DNA of 64,000 nt from an uncultured Bacilli bacterium (GTDB lineage Bacteria > Bacillota_I > Bacilli_A > RFN20 > CAG-826). The position numbers were made by a program, and so were the translations under genes. The stretch covers positions 1 through 64,000 of the forward strand of contig CALVUF010000004.1 of assembly GCA_944363525.1 (NCBI GenBank). Direction: 5' to 3'. The notes under the pieces were generated by a model. It was not told the origin of the DNA. It did no database searches and was given only the letters and a program-made list of their open reading frames with translations. Positions 50,396 to 58,980 of the stretch are shown one piece after another. Positions within the stretch are counted from its first letter, which is position 1. Every line of letters starts with the position of its first letter.

Positions 50396-51382
50396 ATGAA
50401 GAAACTTCTTTTTGCATCCTTCTTGGCAATCGTGGCTATTGGTTTAGCCGGTTGCCAAGAAAAGGATTCCCTCAGCAGTAACCCCTCGACCACGCCGGAC
50501 GTATCGGATAAAACCGGTTCCGATACTGACAAAAACAACTCCAATCCAGTCGAAGATTTCACCATCAAAGTCAGCGATAACGGATTATCGGCGGAAACTT
50601 CTAGCTATACATTTGCGACTTTGCAAGAAGGCGACACGTTCCCGCCGGACGCCAAAATTCGTTTGACCACCGATGACCAATGGGCCGTTTGCTCTTCCCT
50701 CAATGAACGTTACACCAAGTTCACGGCCGAGGATCCCGATGTTTTACCTGAGGGATCCGTCGATTGGGATATCGTCACTAAAGAAGACCTTGGCATTGGA
50801 AACGAATCCAATGAGATCGTCGCCATCGATTTGATGTTCGACCGGGAGTTGATTAAGCCCGGTGAAAGCAAATTGAAATTCGAGACTCGGGGTTATAACG
50901 GGAGCACTACGGTGACGGGTAAGACGACAACAATCTGCCTCGATATCATCGTCAAGGAGTTTGGGACGATTGAAGTGCCGACCTATAACATTGACCTCGA
51001 ACTCGACTTAACTGGCTTATCCGACATCATCGTGGAGACGGAAACCGACGCTGAATCGATCAACTGGACCACAACTGACTCGACCCCGGAAGAAGAGGTC
51101 TATGGTTACTCCGCCGACTACAGCCGGAGCCTCACGATTCAGCCGACCCATCCCAAAGTGAAAATCGAGGGGATGAAATTCGCGGTTGGGCATTCCTATC
51201 ACACTTGGATCTTCATCGAAGGGGAGGTTCGGGTTTGGATCGCCTTAGAGGCTGATGGCTTTTCAGACGATTACGAATTGACCCCGAATAAAGACAATAG
51301 CCAATCTAGCCTAGCGGTTAAAAAAGACGGGGTTACGGTTAAGGCAAAACTCGGCGATTACTATTCGCTTGATATGCGATAA
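50396..51382 (+). CDS. lipoprotein of unknown function
   Basis: 328 residues from ATG 50396, behind TGGAGG. The lipobox is AIGLAGC. A Ser/Thr/Asp-rich linker follows, then acidic beta-rich repeats of about 100 residues (KVSDNGLSAETSSYTFATLQ, YNIDLELDLTGLSDII). No catalytic motif is recognised. Probably a surface-exposed lipid-anchored protein. A terminator follows. Confidence 0.8.
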   Translation: MKKLLFASFLAIVAIGLAGCQEKDSLSSNPSTTPDVSDKTGSDTDKNNSNPVEDFTIKVSDNGLSAETSSYTFATLQEGDTFPPDAKIRLTTDDQWAVCSSLNERYTKFTAEDPDVLPEGSVDWDIVTKEDLGIGNESNEIVAIDLMFDRELIKPGESKLKFETRGYNGSTTVTGKTTTICLDIIVKEFGTIEVPTYNIDLELDLTGLSDIIVETETDAESINWTTTDSTPEEEVYGYSADYSRSLTIQPTHPKVKIEGMKFAVGHSYHTWIFIEGEVRVWIALEADGFSDDYELTPNKDNSQSSLAVKKDGVTVKAKLGDYYSLDMR

Positions 51383-51406
51383 GCCCGCAGTTCTAACTTA
51401 TTAATT

Positions 51407-51448
51407 AACGCCATTATTGCCTATTTATCGTGTCTTAATGGCGTTTTT
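51407..51448 (+). terminator. intrinsic terminator of the lipoprotein gene
   Basis: AACGCCATTA pairs with TAATGGCGTT across a long loop, followed by TTT. Confidence 0.75.
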
Positions 51449-51499
51449 GCGTTATTTTCGCTATAGTGGCCTTAATTAGTAGGAGGTTCACTTGCGGCA

Positions 51500-52000
51500 A
51501 TGAGATTACGCAATATCGAATTGGATGATTTAAAGGAACTGCAGATTATGCTGAAGGACTTTTGGTCCACTCAGTTAGTCGAGGCATCGAAAGCTGATAT
51601 CCTTGAGGATATCCGGAGGATGTTAAGTCCCAAATGCTATTCCTATCTTCTTGATGTCGATGGGAAAACCGCCGGCTTCATCCATGTCGATGAAAAGTAT
51701 GGCTATGTCAATAACATCGAATATCTTTACATCAAGCCGGAATACCGGGGCCAAGGTCTTGGTTCCTTCGTTTTGACCGAAATTAAGAAAATCCTTTTCG
51801 CCGATGGGCTGGAAAGAGTCCAGATCGAGGTCAATCCCTCGAACCTTAAAGCCTTAAAGCTTTACCATTCCTTAGGCTTCGATAACATCGATACCTTGAC
51901 CTTATCGACCGAGATCGTTGGGAAGACCGAGGTCAAAACAGTCTTTGGGCTGGACTTTAAGATTAACGAGATAAACCTATTCGCTCACAAGAAGAAATAA
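51500..52000 (+). CDS. GNAT family N-acetyltransferase
   Basis: 166 residues from ATG 51500. TAGGAGG lies about 13 nt upstream, unusually far. YLYIKPEYRGQGLGSFVLTEIKKIL is the acetyl-CoA binding motif A, and QIEVNPSNLKALKLYHSLGF motif B. Substrate unknown. A TATAGT -10 lies near 51463. Confidence 0.85.
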   Translation: MRLRNIELDDLKELQIMLKDFWSTQLVEASKADILEDIRRMLSPKCYSYLLDVDGKTAGFIHVDEKYGYVNNIEYLYIKPEYRGQGLGSFVLTEIKKILFADGLERVQIEVNPSNLKALKLYHSLGFDNIDTLTLSTEIVGKTEVKTVFGLDFKINEINLFAHKKK

Positions 52001-52002
52001 GG

Positions 52003-52377
52003 CTAGGCTAAACTAGGTAGCAAGAAGAAGGAACACATCTTCTCAACTTTGACTATCTCGGCTAAACCAGCTTCGAAGCAACGGGCTTTGATCTCTATCC
52101 CGTCGAGTAAGTCGGTGTAATAGAAAGATATAGGCTGATTGCCGGCTAAATCTTTTACTAAAGGGAACAGTTGGGTGAAGGAAGTTTTCTCCGAAGGGTA
52201 ATCGATCTTGATAGCCATCTTATAGCCATATTGCCCTTTGGCTACCTCTGCATAGGTTGGATGGGACTTTTGGCCGTTGATGCCACCTAATTTAGCTGAG
52301 GAGATATTGGGCAGGGCTTGGAATCGTTCGGCTTCTTTCTCAATTCCCTCGAAACTGACGTAGATGGTCTTTTTCAT
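52003..52377 (-). CDS. hypothetical protein
   Basis: 124 residues from ATG 52377, chosen because TATAAT (52393-52388, minus strand) ends 10 nt upstream; a longer start at 52452 would precede that promoter. The protein is small, soluble and alpha/beta (KKTIYVSFEGIEKEAERF, KMAIKIDYPSEKTSFTQLF). It is divergent from the GH3 gene, with about 60 bp between starts. Family not recognised. Confidence 0.65.
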   Translation of the reverse strand: MKKTIYVSFEGIEKEAERFQALPNISSAKLGGINGQKSHPTYAEVAKGQYGYKMAIKIDYPSEKTSFTQLFPLVKDLAGNQPISFYYTDLLDGIEIKARCFEAGLAEIVKVEKMCSFFLLPSLA

Positions 52378-52424
52378 AACGCGCGTTATTATAAGGCATC
52401 CTTTATTTATTCTTATTAAAAAAG

Positions 52425-52430
52425 GATAAT
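52425..52430 (+). promoter_or_regulatory. -10 box (GATAAT) of the GH3 gene, leaderless
   Basis: GATAAT ends 8 nt before ATG 52439. It is back-to-back with the minus-strand TATAAT at 52393-52388. Confidence 0.6.
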
Positions 52431-52438
52431 TCGCCTGT

Positions 52439-54835
52439 ATGAAGAAAAGCAAAGTCGATGATCTGGGCTTAACGATTGAGGAAGAACTGCCCCTTCTTTA
52501 TGGCGGTGGCAATTGGAATTTCCATGGGGTTCCTTCCCTGGGATTAAACGGTATCAGCCTTCGGGATGGGCCGCTGGGGTTACGGATGGCCGATGTCTCG
52601 ACCGCTTTAGAATCGAACGTCACCTTGCCTTCCACTTGCTATCCCTCCCCTTCTTTGTTGGCCTGCTCTTTCGATCCCTCTTTGCTAGAGGAAGTCGGGT
52701 CCTCAATGGGGAAGGATTGCCGGCAGAATAAAGTCAATGTCCTTTTGGCCCCGGCGATCAACATCAAGCGGAATCCTCTCTGCGGGCGGAACTTCGAATA
52801 CTACTCCGAGGATCCTTATTTGACCGGCAAGCTCGCCAGCGGCTTCGTCAAAGGGCTGCAGAAAGAAGGGGTCGGGGCCTGCCTCAAGCATTTCGCCTGC
52901 AATTCCCAGGAAAACGGCCGGATGGTCAATGACTCCATCGTCGATGAGCGGGCTTTGCATGAAATCTACCTCAAAGGGTTTGAAATCGCCATCACCGAGG
53001 CCCGGCCTTGGACTTTGATGACGAGTTATAACAAGATCAACGGCACTTATGCCAGCGATTGCGATTACCTGCTTAAGGATCTATTGCGGAATGAATGGCA
53101 TTACAATGGGGTCGTGATGTCTGATTGGGGCGGGACCGCCCATTTCGTCCGTTCCCATAATTATGGGTTGGACGTCGAGATGCCTTGCCATATCGATCGG
53201 AGCAAAGACTTATTGAAAGCCTTAAGGATGGGTAAGCTGGACCGACATGCGGTCAAGACCACCGCCGAACGGGTCATCGCCCTTTCCAAACGGGTCCAGT
53301 CCTATGCCGATAAGCCGTTCGAATATTCCGAGAAAGTCGCTTCCGAGGTGGCTTTGAAATCGGCGCTTCATTCGATCGTCTTGCTGAAAAACGAAGGGAT
53401 CCTGCCTTTGAAGAAGGGGCTCGGAAATGTCGCCATCATCGGGTCTTTAGCCAAGCAACTACGGATTTCCGGCGGGGGATCATCCTGCGTCAACGCCCTT
53501 CATCCAGCCAGTTTCCTCGATTGCTTAAAGAAGGAAGAGAAAGCGAACTTTGCCATGGGCTATTCCTTCAATCCCAAAGACGACCAAGAGGCCTTACGGA
53601 TCGAGGCGGCCGACCTAGCAGCCAAGAAGCAATCGGTAATCCTTTTCTTAGGCTTAAGCGAGCATAACGAATCGGAAGGGTTCGACCGTGAGACCCTTTG
53701 CCTTCCCGAATCCCAACTCCGTCTTTTCGATTCCTTGTATTCGGTTAATCAGAATATCATCGTCGTCTTAAACGTCGGGGCGCCGGTCGAGTTGCCTTTC
53801 GCCACTAAGTGCCAGGCGATTCTGCTTTGCTATCTCCCGGGGCAAGAAGGGGGCGAGGCTTTACGCCAAATTATCTCCGGCGAGGTTTCCCCCTCGGGCA
53901 AATTGGCCGAGACTTGGCCGATCCACCTCTCCGATGTCCCCTCTTTCGGTTTCTATCCTGGGACCGAGGTCCAATCGATTTATCGTGAATCGATTTACGT
54001 CGGTTACCGTTATTATCTTTCCTGCGACAAGAAAGTCCGCTTCCCCTTTGGCCGGGGTCTAAGCTATGGGAAATTCAAATACGGCAAATTGACCCTCTCG
54101 GATAAAGCGCTAGGGGAAGGAAAGGAAGTTTCAGCTACTTTGGAAGTGACCAACACTTCTTCCGTCGCCTCTGAACTCACCGTCTTGCTTTTCACCGAGC
54201 CGACCGAAGGCAATGTCTTTAAGGCCAAGCGGACCCTGATTGGTTTCCAAAAACAAGCCTTGGGACCGAAGGAGACGAAGATCTATCAGTTCGCCATCCC
54301 CTATTCGGCTTTGTCCCATTACGATACCGGCACTTCTTCTTTCTTAGTCGAAGGAGGCAAATACCTGATCGAGGCCTGCTCCGATGCCGAGACCGTTGAG
54401 GCGAAAGCGGCCCTCAAGGTGACCTCTCCTGATGAATTCGCCTCGAAGATGAACTCGATGCCGATTTATTACAACGTCCCCAAGGGCGGCTTCCTCCAAT
54501 ATGACAATGATTTCGAGGACCTATTGGGCCACCATGTCCCGGTGAGCAAGGATCCCCGGAGCCGGCCTTATACCCTGAATTCGACTTTCGGCGATATCGC
54601 CGGCACCTGGATTGGGAAGATCTTGATGAAGAAGGCCAAAGCCACTTTCCCGGTCGATGAAAACGATGGGTTCAGCATCATGATCAATAAGTCGATCGCC
54701 GCCACCCCGATCCGGAACATCGTCATGAACGGCTATAGCCAGAAGTTCGCCTTGGCGGTGGTGGATTTCGCCAACGGCCATAAGCTTAAGGCGTTGATCC
54801 ATTTGCTATTCGGGGTCCAACGCCATGATCTTTGA
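52439..54835 (+). CDS. GH3 beta-glycosidase
   Basis: 798 residues. The N-terminal barrel carries GISLRDGPLGLRM, KHFACNSQENGR and the nucleophile in NGVVMSDWGG (D229). An alpha/beta sandwich follows (SIVLLKNEGILPLKKGLG), then a fibronectin-III-like domain (VSATLEVTNTSSVASELTVL). No signal peptide, so cytoplasmic; the usual substrates are beta-glucosides or related disaccharides. It overlaps a downstream alpha/beta hydrolase by 11 nt. The C-terminal extension after residue about 670 is atypical. Confidence 0.93.
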   Translation: MKKSKVDDLGLTIEEELPLLYGGGNWNFHGVPSLGLNGISLRDGPLGLRMADVSTALESNVTLPSTCYPSPSLLACSFDPSLLEEVGSSMGKDCRQNKVNVLLAPAINIKRNPLCGRNFEYYSEDPYLTGKLASGFVKGLQKEGVGACLKHFACNSQENGRMVNDSIVDERALHEIYLKGFEIAITEARPWTLMTSYNKINGTYASDCDYLLKDLLRNEWHYNGVVMSDWGGTAHFVRSHNYGLDVEMPCHIDRSKDLLKALRMGKLDRHAVKTTAERVIALSKRVQSYADKPFEYSEKVASEVALKSALHSIVLLKNEGILPLKKGLGNVAIIGSLAKQLRISGGGSSCVNALHPASFLDCLKKEEKANFAMGYSFNPKDDQEALRIEAADLAAKKQSVILFLGLSEHNESEGFDRETLCLPESQLRLFDSLYSVNQNIIVVLNVGAPVELPFATKCQAILLCYLPGQEGGEALRQIISGEVSPSGKLAETWPIHLSDVPSFGFYPGTEVQSIYRESIYVGYRYYLSCDKKVRFPFGRGLSYGKFKYGKLTLSDKALGEGKEVSATLEVTNTSSVASELTVLLFTEPTEGNVFKAKRTLIGFQKQALGPKETKIYQFAIPYSALSHYDTGTSSFLVEGGKYLIEACSDAETVEAKAALKVTSPDEFASKMNSMPIYYNVPKGGFLQYDNDFEDLLGHHVPVSKDPRSRPYTLNSTFGDIAGTWIGKILMKKAKATFPVDENDGFSIMINKSIAATPIRNIVMNGYSQKFALAVVDFANGHKLKALIHLLFGVQRHDL

Positions 54836-55751
54836 TTGGCTTTTCGGCAAAGCCCTTCATACCGTCTTCGGCAAGCGGGGCGATGGGTTAGCCAGCTTCC
54901 GTTATCCCCCAATCAGCTCTTTCGGGGTCAAGACCAAGCCTTTCTCTTTTTATAGCGATGGCACCGTCCTTAATGGGGAGGTAGCTTATCCAACGGGAAA
55001 GCCTTTGGGCTTAATCGTTTTCTTCCATGGCTTAGGGGCTGGCTATACCGCCTATTCGCAGGAGATCGCCTTCTATGCTAGCCAAGGGTATTTGGTCTAT
55101 GCCTATGATTATCATGGCTGCATGACTTCCTTAGGACGGGACATGATCGATCTGGGCCATCCTTTGATTGATCAAAAGGCTTTCTTCGCTTTCTTGGATA
55201 AACAAATCGAGGCTAAGGGATTGACCCGTTATTCGATCGGCCATTCTTGGGGCGGTTACTTATCTTCCGTTACCTTGGCTTTCCCGAAATATCAAATAGA
55301 AAAAGCCATCTCCTTCGCCGGCTTCCTCGATATCCCTTCCATCATCTTAGAAAGCGCCCCCTCCTTAAAGAAGATGAAGGGGAAGATCGGAAAGTATTTC
55401 GCTAAGCGTTATGGCGCGGTGGCGGGGCAATCGGTCATCGAGGTTGCGCGAATTAGCCAAAAGCCCCTCCTCTATATCCAAAGTGACGAGGACAACATGG
55501 TCCCTTATGCCGATAATTTTGTGAAACTTCAGTCCGCCGGCCTCCCGAATGTTAAGACGGTGGTGGCCCAAGGAAGAGGCCATCAGCCTTATTGGAAGAA
55601 TGATAGCTACCATTATTTCCAGCAGATCAACGAGCAATATAAGCCGGGATCATATAACCGCGATCCACATTTCGTCATCGATTATCGGAAACTTCAGCAA
55701 GATGATCCGATAATTATGAAAAGTACAATCGACTTTTTGAAACTAGGGTAG
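54825..55751 (+). CDS. alpha/beta hydrolase
   Basis: 308 residues. FFHGLGAGYTAYSQ gives the oxyanion region, and IGHSWGGYLSS the nucleophile elbow (S141); QSDEDNMVPYADNF and GRGHQPYW place the acid and His late in the chain. It resembles monoacylglycerol-lipase or serine-aminopeptidase-like hydrolases. It is translationally linked to the GH3 gene, hinting at deacylation of the same glycoside substrates. Confidence 0.85.
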   Translation: MIFDWLFGKALHTVFGKRGDGLASFRYPPISSFGVKTKPFSFYSDGTVLNGEVAYPTGKPLGLIVFFHGLGAGYTAYSQEIAFYASQGYLVYAYDYHGCMTSLGRDMIDLGHPLIDQKAFFAFLDKQIEAKGLTRYSIGHSWGGYLSSVTLAFPKYQIEKAISFAGFLDIPSIILESAPSLKKMKGKIGKYFAKRYGAVAGQSVIEVARISQKPLLYIQSDEDNMVPYADNFVKLQSAGLPNVKTVVAQGRGHQPYWKNDSYHYFQQINEQYKPGSYNRDPHFVIDYRKLQQDDPIIMKSTIDFLKLG

Positions 55752-55757
55752 TAGAAT
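55729..55757 (+). promoter_or_regulatory. promoter of the tRNA-Leu/tRNA-Arg pair
   Basis: TCGACT (55729-55734), 17-bp spacer, TAGAAT (55752-55757), overlapping the end of the hydrolase gene. Confidence 0.6.
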
Positions 55758-55766
55758 ACCGCCCGT

Positions 55767-55852
55767 GCACTGGTGGCGGAACTGGTATACGCGCTAGTCT
55801 CAGGAGCTAGTCGGGCTTCCCGGTGTGAGTTCAAATCTCATCCAGTGCACCA
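55767..55852 (+). tRNA. tRNA-Leu (anticodon CAG)
   Basis: 86 nt with encoded CCA and a long variable arm (GTCGGGCTTCCCGG). Acceptor GCACTGG pairs with CCAGTGC; anticodon loop CTCAGGA gives CAG. Confidence 0.95.
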
Positions 55853-55866
55853 TATAATTGGCTGCT

Positions 55867-55943
55867 GCGCTCATAGCTCAGTTGGATAGAGTGCAAGCCT
55901 CCGAAGCTTGAGGTCGGGCGTTCGAGTCGCCCTGGGCGCGCCA
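55867..55943 (+). tRNA. tRNA-Arg (anticodon CCG)
   Basis: 77 nt with encoded CCA. Acceptor GCGCTCA pairs with TGGGCGC; anticodon stem CAAGC/GCTTG encloses CTCCGAA, anticodon CCG. Confidence 0.95.
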
Positions 55944-55955
55944 AAAGGAAAATTA

Positions 55956-55980
55956 CCTCGGATTCATCCGAGGTTTTTTG
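55956..55980 (+). terminator. intrinsic terminator of the tRNA pair
   Basis: CCTCGGA-TTCA-TCCGAGG-TTTTTTG; the stem is identical to the tRNA-Pro terminator at 40728. Confidence 0.9.
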
Positions 55981-55981
55981 T

Positions 55982-56239
55982 TGACGAACAACATCTTAAA
56001 ATAGCCTAAATTCAGCAGTATATATAAACCGGAATATGAAAAGTGCAAAAGCGATAAACATTCGATAAACACTCATCCCAAATCTAGCAAAATCTAACAA
56101 AATATAACCTAGTTTTTGGTTAGGGTTTAAAGAAGATTAGACGTAATAATGACATGTTATATCAAATAGTATTTGCACGAAAAAAGAGACTGTTAGAAGC
56201 GTCTAAGTTCTTCCAATTCAATGAGGGCTATCACTAGGC
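55982..56239. other. AT-rich intergenic region after the tRNA pair
   Basis: No gene is seen. It contains short repeats (GATAAACATTC / GATAAACACTC; AAATCTAGCA / AAATCTAACA) and AACCTAG...TTGGTTAGGGTT. AT-rich like the other post-tRNA segments. Confidence 0.6.
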
Positions 56240-56905
56240 TTAATTATTCAAAGCCCAAGCAATGCCTTTGGCCATCCGTTTCTCCTCGTCGACGAAGTGG
56301 TTGCCGGCATTCATCTGCAATATCGTTTCGATTCCTCTTTCTGTCAATAAGCGGTGCAACTCTAAGGTATTATCCTCGACCGGTTGGAGTATTTTGTTCT
56401 TAGAATGCTTTTCCCTATCGCCTAAGGATAAGTAGATAGATTTGACGGTCGGGCGAAGCGGGTTTTCCTTTGCATAATCCAAGAAGCTTGGATACCAAAG
56501 CGATCCCGAGGCCGAAACTAAGGAATCGAAGTAATTGGTCTTAAATCCGGCATATATGGCAAATAAGCCGCCGAGTGAGTAGCCAGCTAATATCTTTTTC
56601 CTTGGCCTTAATCCTGCTTTTTCTTCGATCGAGGGCAACAGTTTTTTGATTAGATGATCCAAGTATTGCTCGGCCTTCCCTTGGCAGGGCGTGTCATGCC
56701 GACTGATGGGTGGGATGGGCCAAGGGGTCAAATCGTCATCCCAATGAAGGTTGGAGATGACGATGAGATTGGCTTCGATAGACGTGATCTTATCGAGCTC
56801 GGCTTTGACGATCTCCCCGTTCTTCATATAGGAATTAAGGACGACCAAAGGGGCGGTCTTATCCGAATCGAAGAAGGTTTCGATTACCAAGTCATCTCGT
56901 TCCAT
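56240..56905 (-). CDS. IroE/Fes-like esterase
   Basis: 221 residues. KILAGYSLGGLFAIYAGF is the nucleophile elbow of the putative esterase family that includes IroE and Fes, with a late MNAGNHFVDEEK carrying the catalytic His. Family members hydrolyse esters such as siderophore lactones. It overlaps the upstream adenylation-GNAT gene by 14 nt, so the two form an operon. No signal peptide; cytoplasmic. Substrate unknown. Confidence 0.8.
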   Translation of the reverse strand: MERDDLVIETFFDSDKTAPLVVLNSYMKNGEIVKAELDKITSIEANLIVISNLHWDDDLTPWPIPPISRHDTPCQGKAEQYLDHLIKKLLPSIEEKAGLRPRKKILAGYSLGGLFAIYAGFKTNYFDSLVSASGSLWYPSFLDYAKENPLRPTVKSIYLSLGDREKHSKNKILQPVEDNTLELHRLLTERGIETILQMNAGNHFVDEEKRMAKGIAWALNN

Positions 56906-58772
56906 CGGGTTTATAGAACATGTAGTAGTTCTTTAACTCAAAGCCGAGCTTGGTGTATAAAGGACGGCCGGCCCTTGAGGATTCGAGGTAGATTTTGCCA
57001 ACCCCGGCTGCTTTGGCTTCCTTCATTAATTGTTCCATTATCAGCCGGCCAAACCCTCGCTTTCTTAAGGAGGAATCGACATAGACATTCATCAAGAAGG
57101 CCACTTTGCCGGATTTATTCTCGGGCGAGGGGAGCTCTTTTTGATAACAAATATCCCCTGATCCAACGATCCGGTCGCCATCGAATAGGCCATAAGCCAC
57201 ATGGCGTCCATTCTTCATTCCTTCGATGAATTCCTGCTTGTTCCTATCTTTTATTCGTTCCTGTTCTTTTTGGCTATAGACCGAGTAGCAAGCGAACACT
57301 TCGAGGAGGACTTTCTGTCTTTGGTTAGCCCAGGACTCCGCTTCGTTAAGCGCGAATTTCCGCAGGTTGATTCGAAGCGCCCTTCGGTCGAGTTTGCCGT
57401 TTTCGGTCAAAGGCATCTTATCGAGGAAGGCGAAATACTCCGGGATCATGTAGGACGGGAGATAGGCCCCGAGTTCTTTTCTTATCTGTTCTTCACTAAA
57501 GCAGGAGACCAAGCAGGCCTTAAGGTGGGCCAGCCCTTCGTTGTCGAAGATCGTGACCACCGCCGCATCGCGGGCCAACCCTTTGTTGAGAATGGTGTTC
57601 TCGACCTCCATCGGCTCGACCCGTCGGCCGTATATCATGACCTGGGCATCGCTCCGCTTCAGGAAGTTGAGGTTGCCTTCTTCATCATAATAGGCGAGGT
57701 CACCGCTTCGGAAGACGGGGAGGCCATCGACGGTGACGTAACCTTGCTTTATATTGCCGACATAGCCTAAACCAACGCCAGCCCCTTGGATGATGATCTC
57801 TCCGGTTTGGTTAGGCTTGTCGATTTTTTGCCCGTTCTTTTCTAAATAGACTTCATATCCTTTGATTGCTTTCCCGATCGGGAAGGTCCCGTCTTGGTTT
57901 GGGGTCCGGGTGGTGCAGTCGCAATAGGTGCAGCAGACGGTGGTCTCACTCGGCCCATAGGTGTTATAGACTTGGACCTTATTCCGGAGCTTATTGACAT
58001 AAGAAGCGCGCAAAACGTCGCCGCCAGAGACGAATAAACGGAAACATGAGGGCAAATCCTCCCTCTCGTTCCATTCTTTGAATAAATAGGGGAAGGAAGA
58101 GACGATGGTGACGCCATTTTTGCTGCAAAACCTAAATAACTTATCGGTATTTTGTTTGGCTTCCTCGCTGGGAATGGCTAAGCATGCCCCGTTAAGCAAA
58201 GAGGCAAAAACCTCTTCGGTGAAGATATCGAAGGTACAGACCGAATGCTGCAGCATGGCGTCTTGTTCGCTTAGATGGAATTCGTTATTAAAGGCTTCGA
58301 CGTAACCAAGGATATTGTCCTCGCTGATCATCACCCCTTTGGGCTTGCCGGTCGAGCCGGAGGTGAAGAGGATATAGGCTAAGTTAAAGTCCCCGGTGGG
58401 CTCTTGCCCTTGATCAGGGCCGTCTTTTCCTAACTGAGGCAACGAGGGGCAGAGATTGGGATTTGGGAAATCGAGGAAAAGGCAATCGGCTTCCCCAATC
58501 GCCATCATTGATTCGATGCGCTTAAGCGGGAAATCCGGTTCAGCGATGATATAGGCTAAACCTAATTTCAAGGTGGCGAAGATAGCTGCCAGTTGACTCG
58601 CCCCGTGTTGCATGACGATTCCGACCCGCTTAGCTTCCGGGGGAATCTTGCGGCTGTAAGCTTCAATTAGAGATAAAAACTCGGAGTAGGTATAGTCCTT
58701 AGCCTCGGTCTTTAGGCAAATCGCCTCGGGTTTGGCTTTGGCGATACATAGGAAACGTTCGTAGATTTTCAC
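56892..58772 (-). CDS. stand-alone NRPS-type adenylation domain fused to GNAT
   Basis: 626 residues if started at the GTG 58772, preferred because TACAAT ends 6 nt upstream exactly as at recG; an in-frame ATG at 58790 is the alternative. Residues about 1-480 are an acyl/aminoacyl-adenylating domain: YILFTSGSTGKPKGVMIS, YNTYGPSETTVCC, FRSGDLAYYDEEG and the late LTENGKLDRRAL lysine. About 500-625 form a GNAT domain (FLMNVYVDSSLRKRGFGRLIMEQLMKEA). No carrier-protein or condensation domain is present. It may activate an acid and hand it to an unknown acceptor. It is followed by the esterase. Confidence 0.85.
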   Translation of the reverse strand: MKIYERFLCIAKAKPEAICLKTEAKDYTYSEFLSLIEAYSRKIPPEAKRVGIVMQHGASQLAAIFATLKLGLAYIIAEPDFPLKRIESMMAIGEADCLFLDFPNPNLCPSLPQLGKDGPDQGQEPTGDFNLAYILFTSGSTGKPKGVMISEDNILGYVEAFNNEFHLSEQDAMLQHSVCTFDIFTEEVFASLLNGACLAIPSEEAKQNTDKLFRFCSKNGVTIVSSFPYLFKEWNEREDLPSCFRLFVSGGDVLRASYVNKLRNKVQVYNTYGPSETTVCCTYCDCTTRTPNQDGTFPIGKAIKGYEVYLEKNGQKIDKPNQTGEIIIQGAGVGLGYVGNIKQGYVTVDGLPVFRSGDLAYYDEEGNLNFLKRSDAQVMIYGRRVEPMEVENTILNKGLARDAAVVTIFDNEGLAHLKACLVSCFSEEQIRKELGAYLPSYMIPEYFAFLDKMPLTENGKLDRRALRINLRKFALNEAESWANQRQKVLLEVFACYSVYSQKEQERIKDRNKQEFIEGMKNGRHVAYGLFDGDRIVGSGDICYQKELPSPENKSGKVAFLMNVYVDSSLRKRGFGRLIMEQLMKEAKAAGVGKIYLESSRAGRPLYTKLGFELKNYYMFYKPDGTR

Positions 58773-58778
58773 CCGGCT

Positions 58779-58784
58779 ATTGTA
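58779..58784 (-). promoter_or_regulatory. -10 box (TACAAT) of the adenylation-GNAT gene
   Basis: Minus strand TACAAT-N6-GTG, the same geometry as recG. Confidence 0.5.
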
Positions 58785-58836
58785 GACCATTTCGAGTTTT
58801 ATTGAATATGGCTATATAAAAAGGAACAACAATAGC

Positions 58837-58893
58837 GTCTTTGAAATAAGTTCAATGTCTCATTGAAGTGACTTTGAAGTAGACATTGAAGTA
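58837..58893. repeat. 57-bp direct repeat, left copy
   Basis: Nearly identical (one T deleted) to 60417-60472. It starts GTCTTTGAAATAAG and ends ACATTGAAGTA. It contains the first TTGAAGT sites of the array described separately. Confidence 0.92.
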
Positions 58894-58938
58894 ACCCTGA
58901 AGTAAGCATTGAAGTCTGATTGAAGTTAACGTTGAAGT
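58841..58938 (+). repeat. phased TTGAAGT array upstream of the AlbA-type gene
   Basis: TTGAAGT (once CTGAAGT) starts at 58863, 58874, 58886, 58897, 58909, 58920 and 58932, spacings 11,12,11,12,11,12, i.e. a 23-bp tandem unit with two half sites. TTGAAAT at 58841 falls on the same register. The last copy is placed as a -35 (58932) for TAAGAT at 58954-58959. Likely operator or iteron-type sites. Confidence 0.85.
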
Positions 58939-58980
58939 TTCCGATATAAATGGTAAGATTTAACCGATGGAGGTTGAATT

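Noticed and set aside
58841..58938. CRISPR array
   Set aside because: TTGAAGT repeats are 7 bp with 4-5 bp spacers; there are no unique spacers of 25-40 bp and no cas genes.
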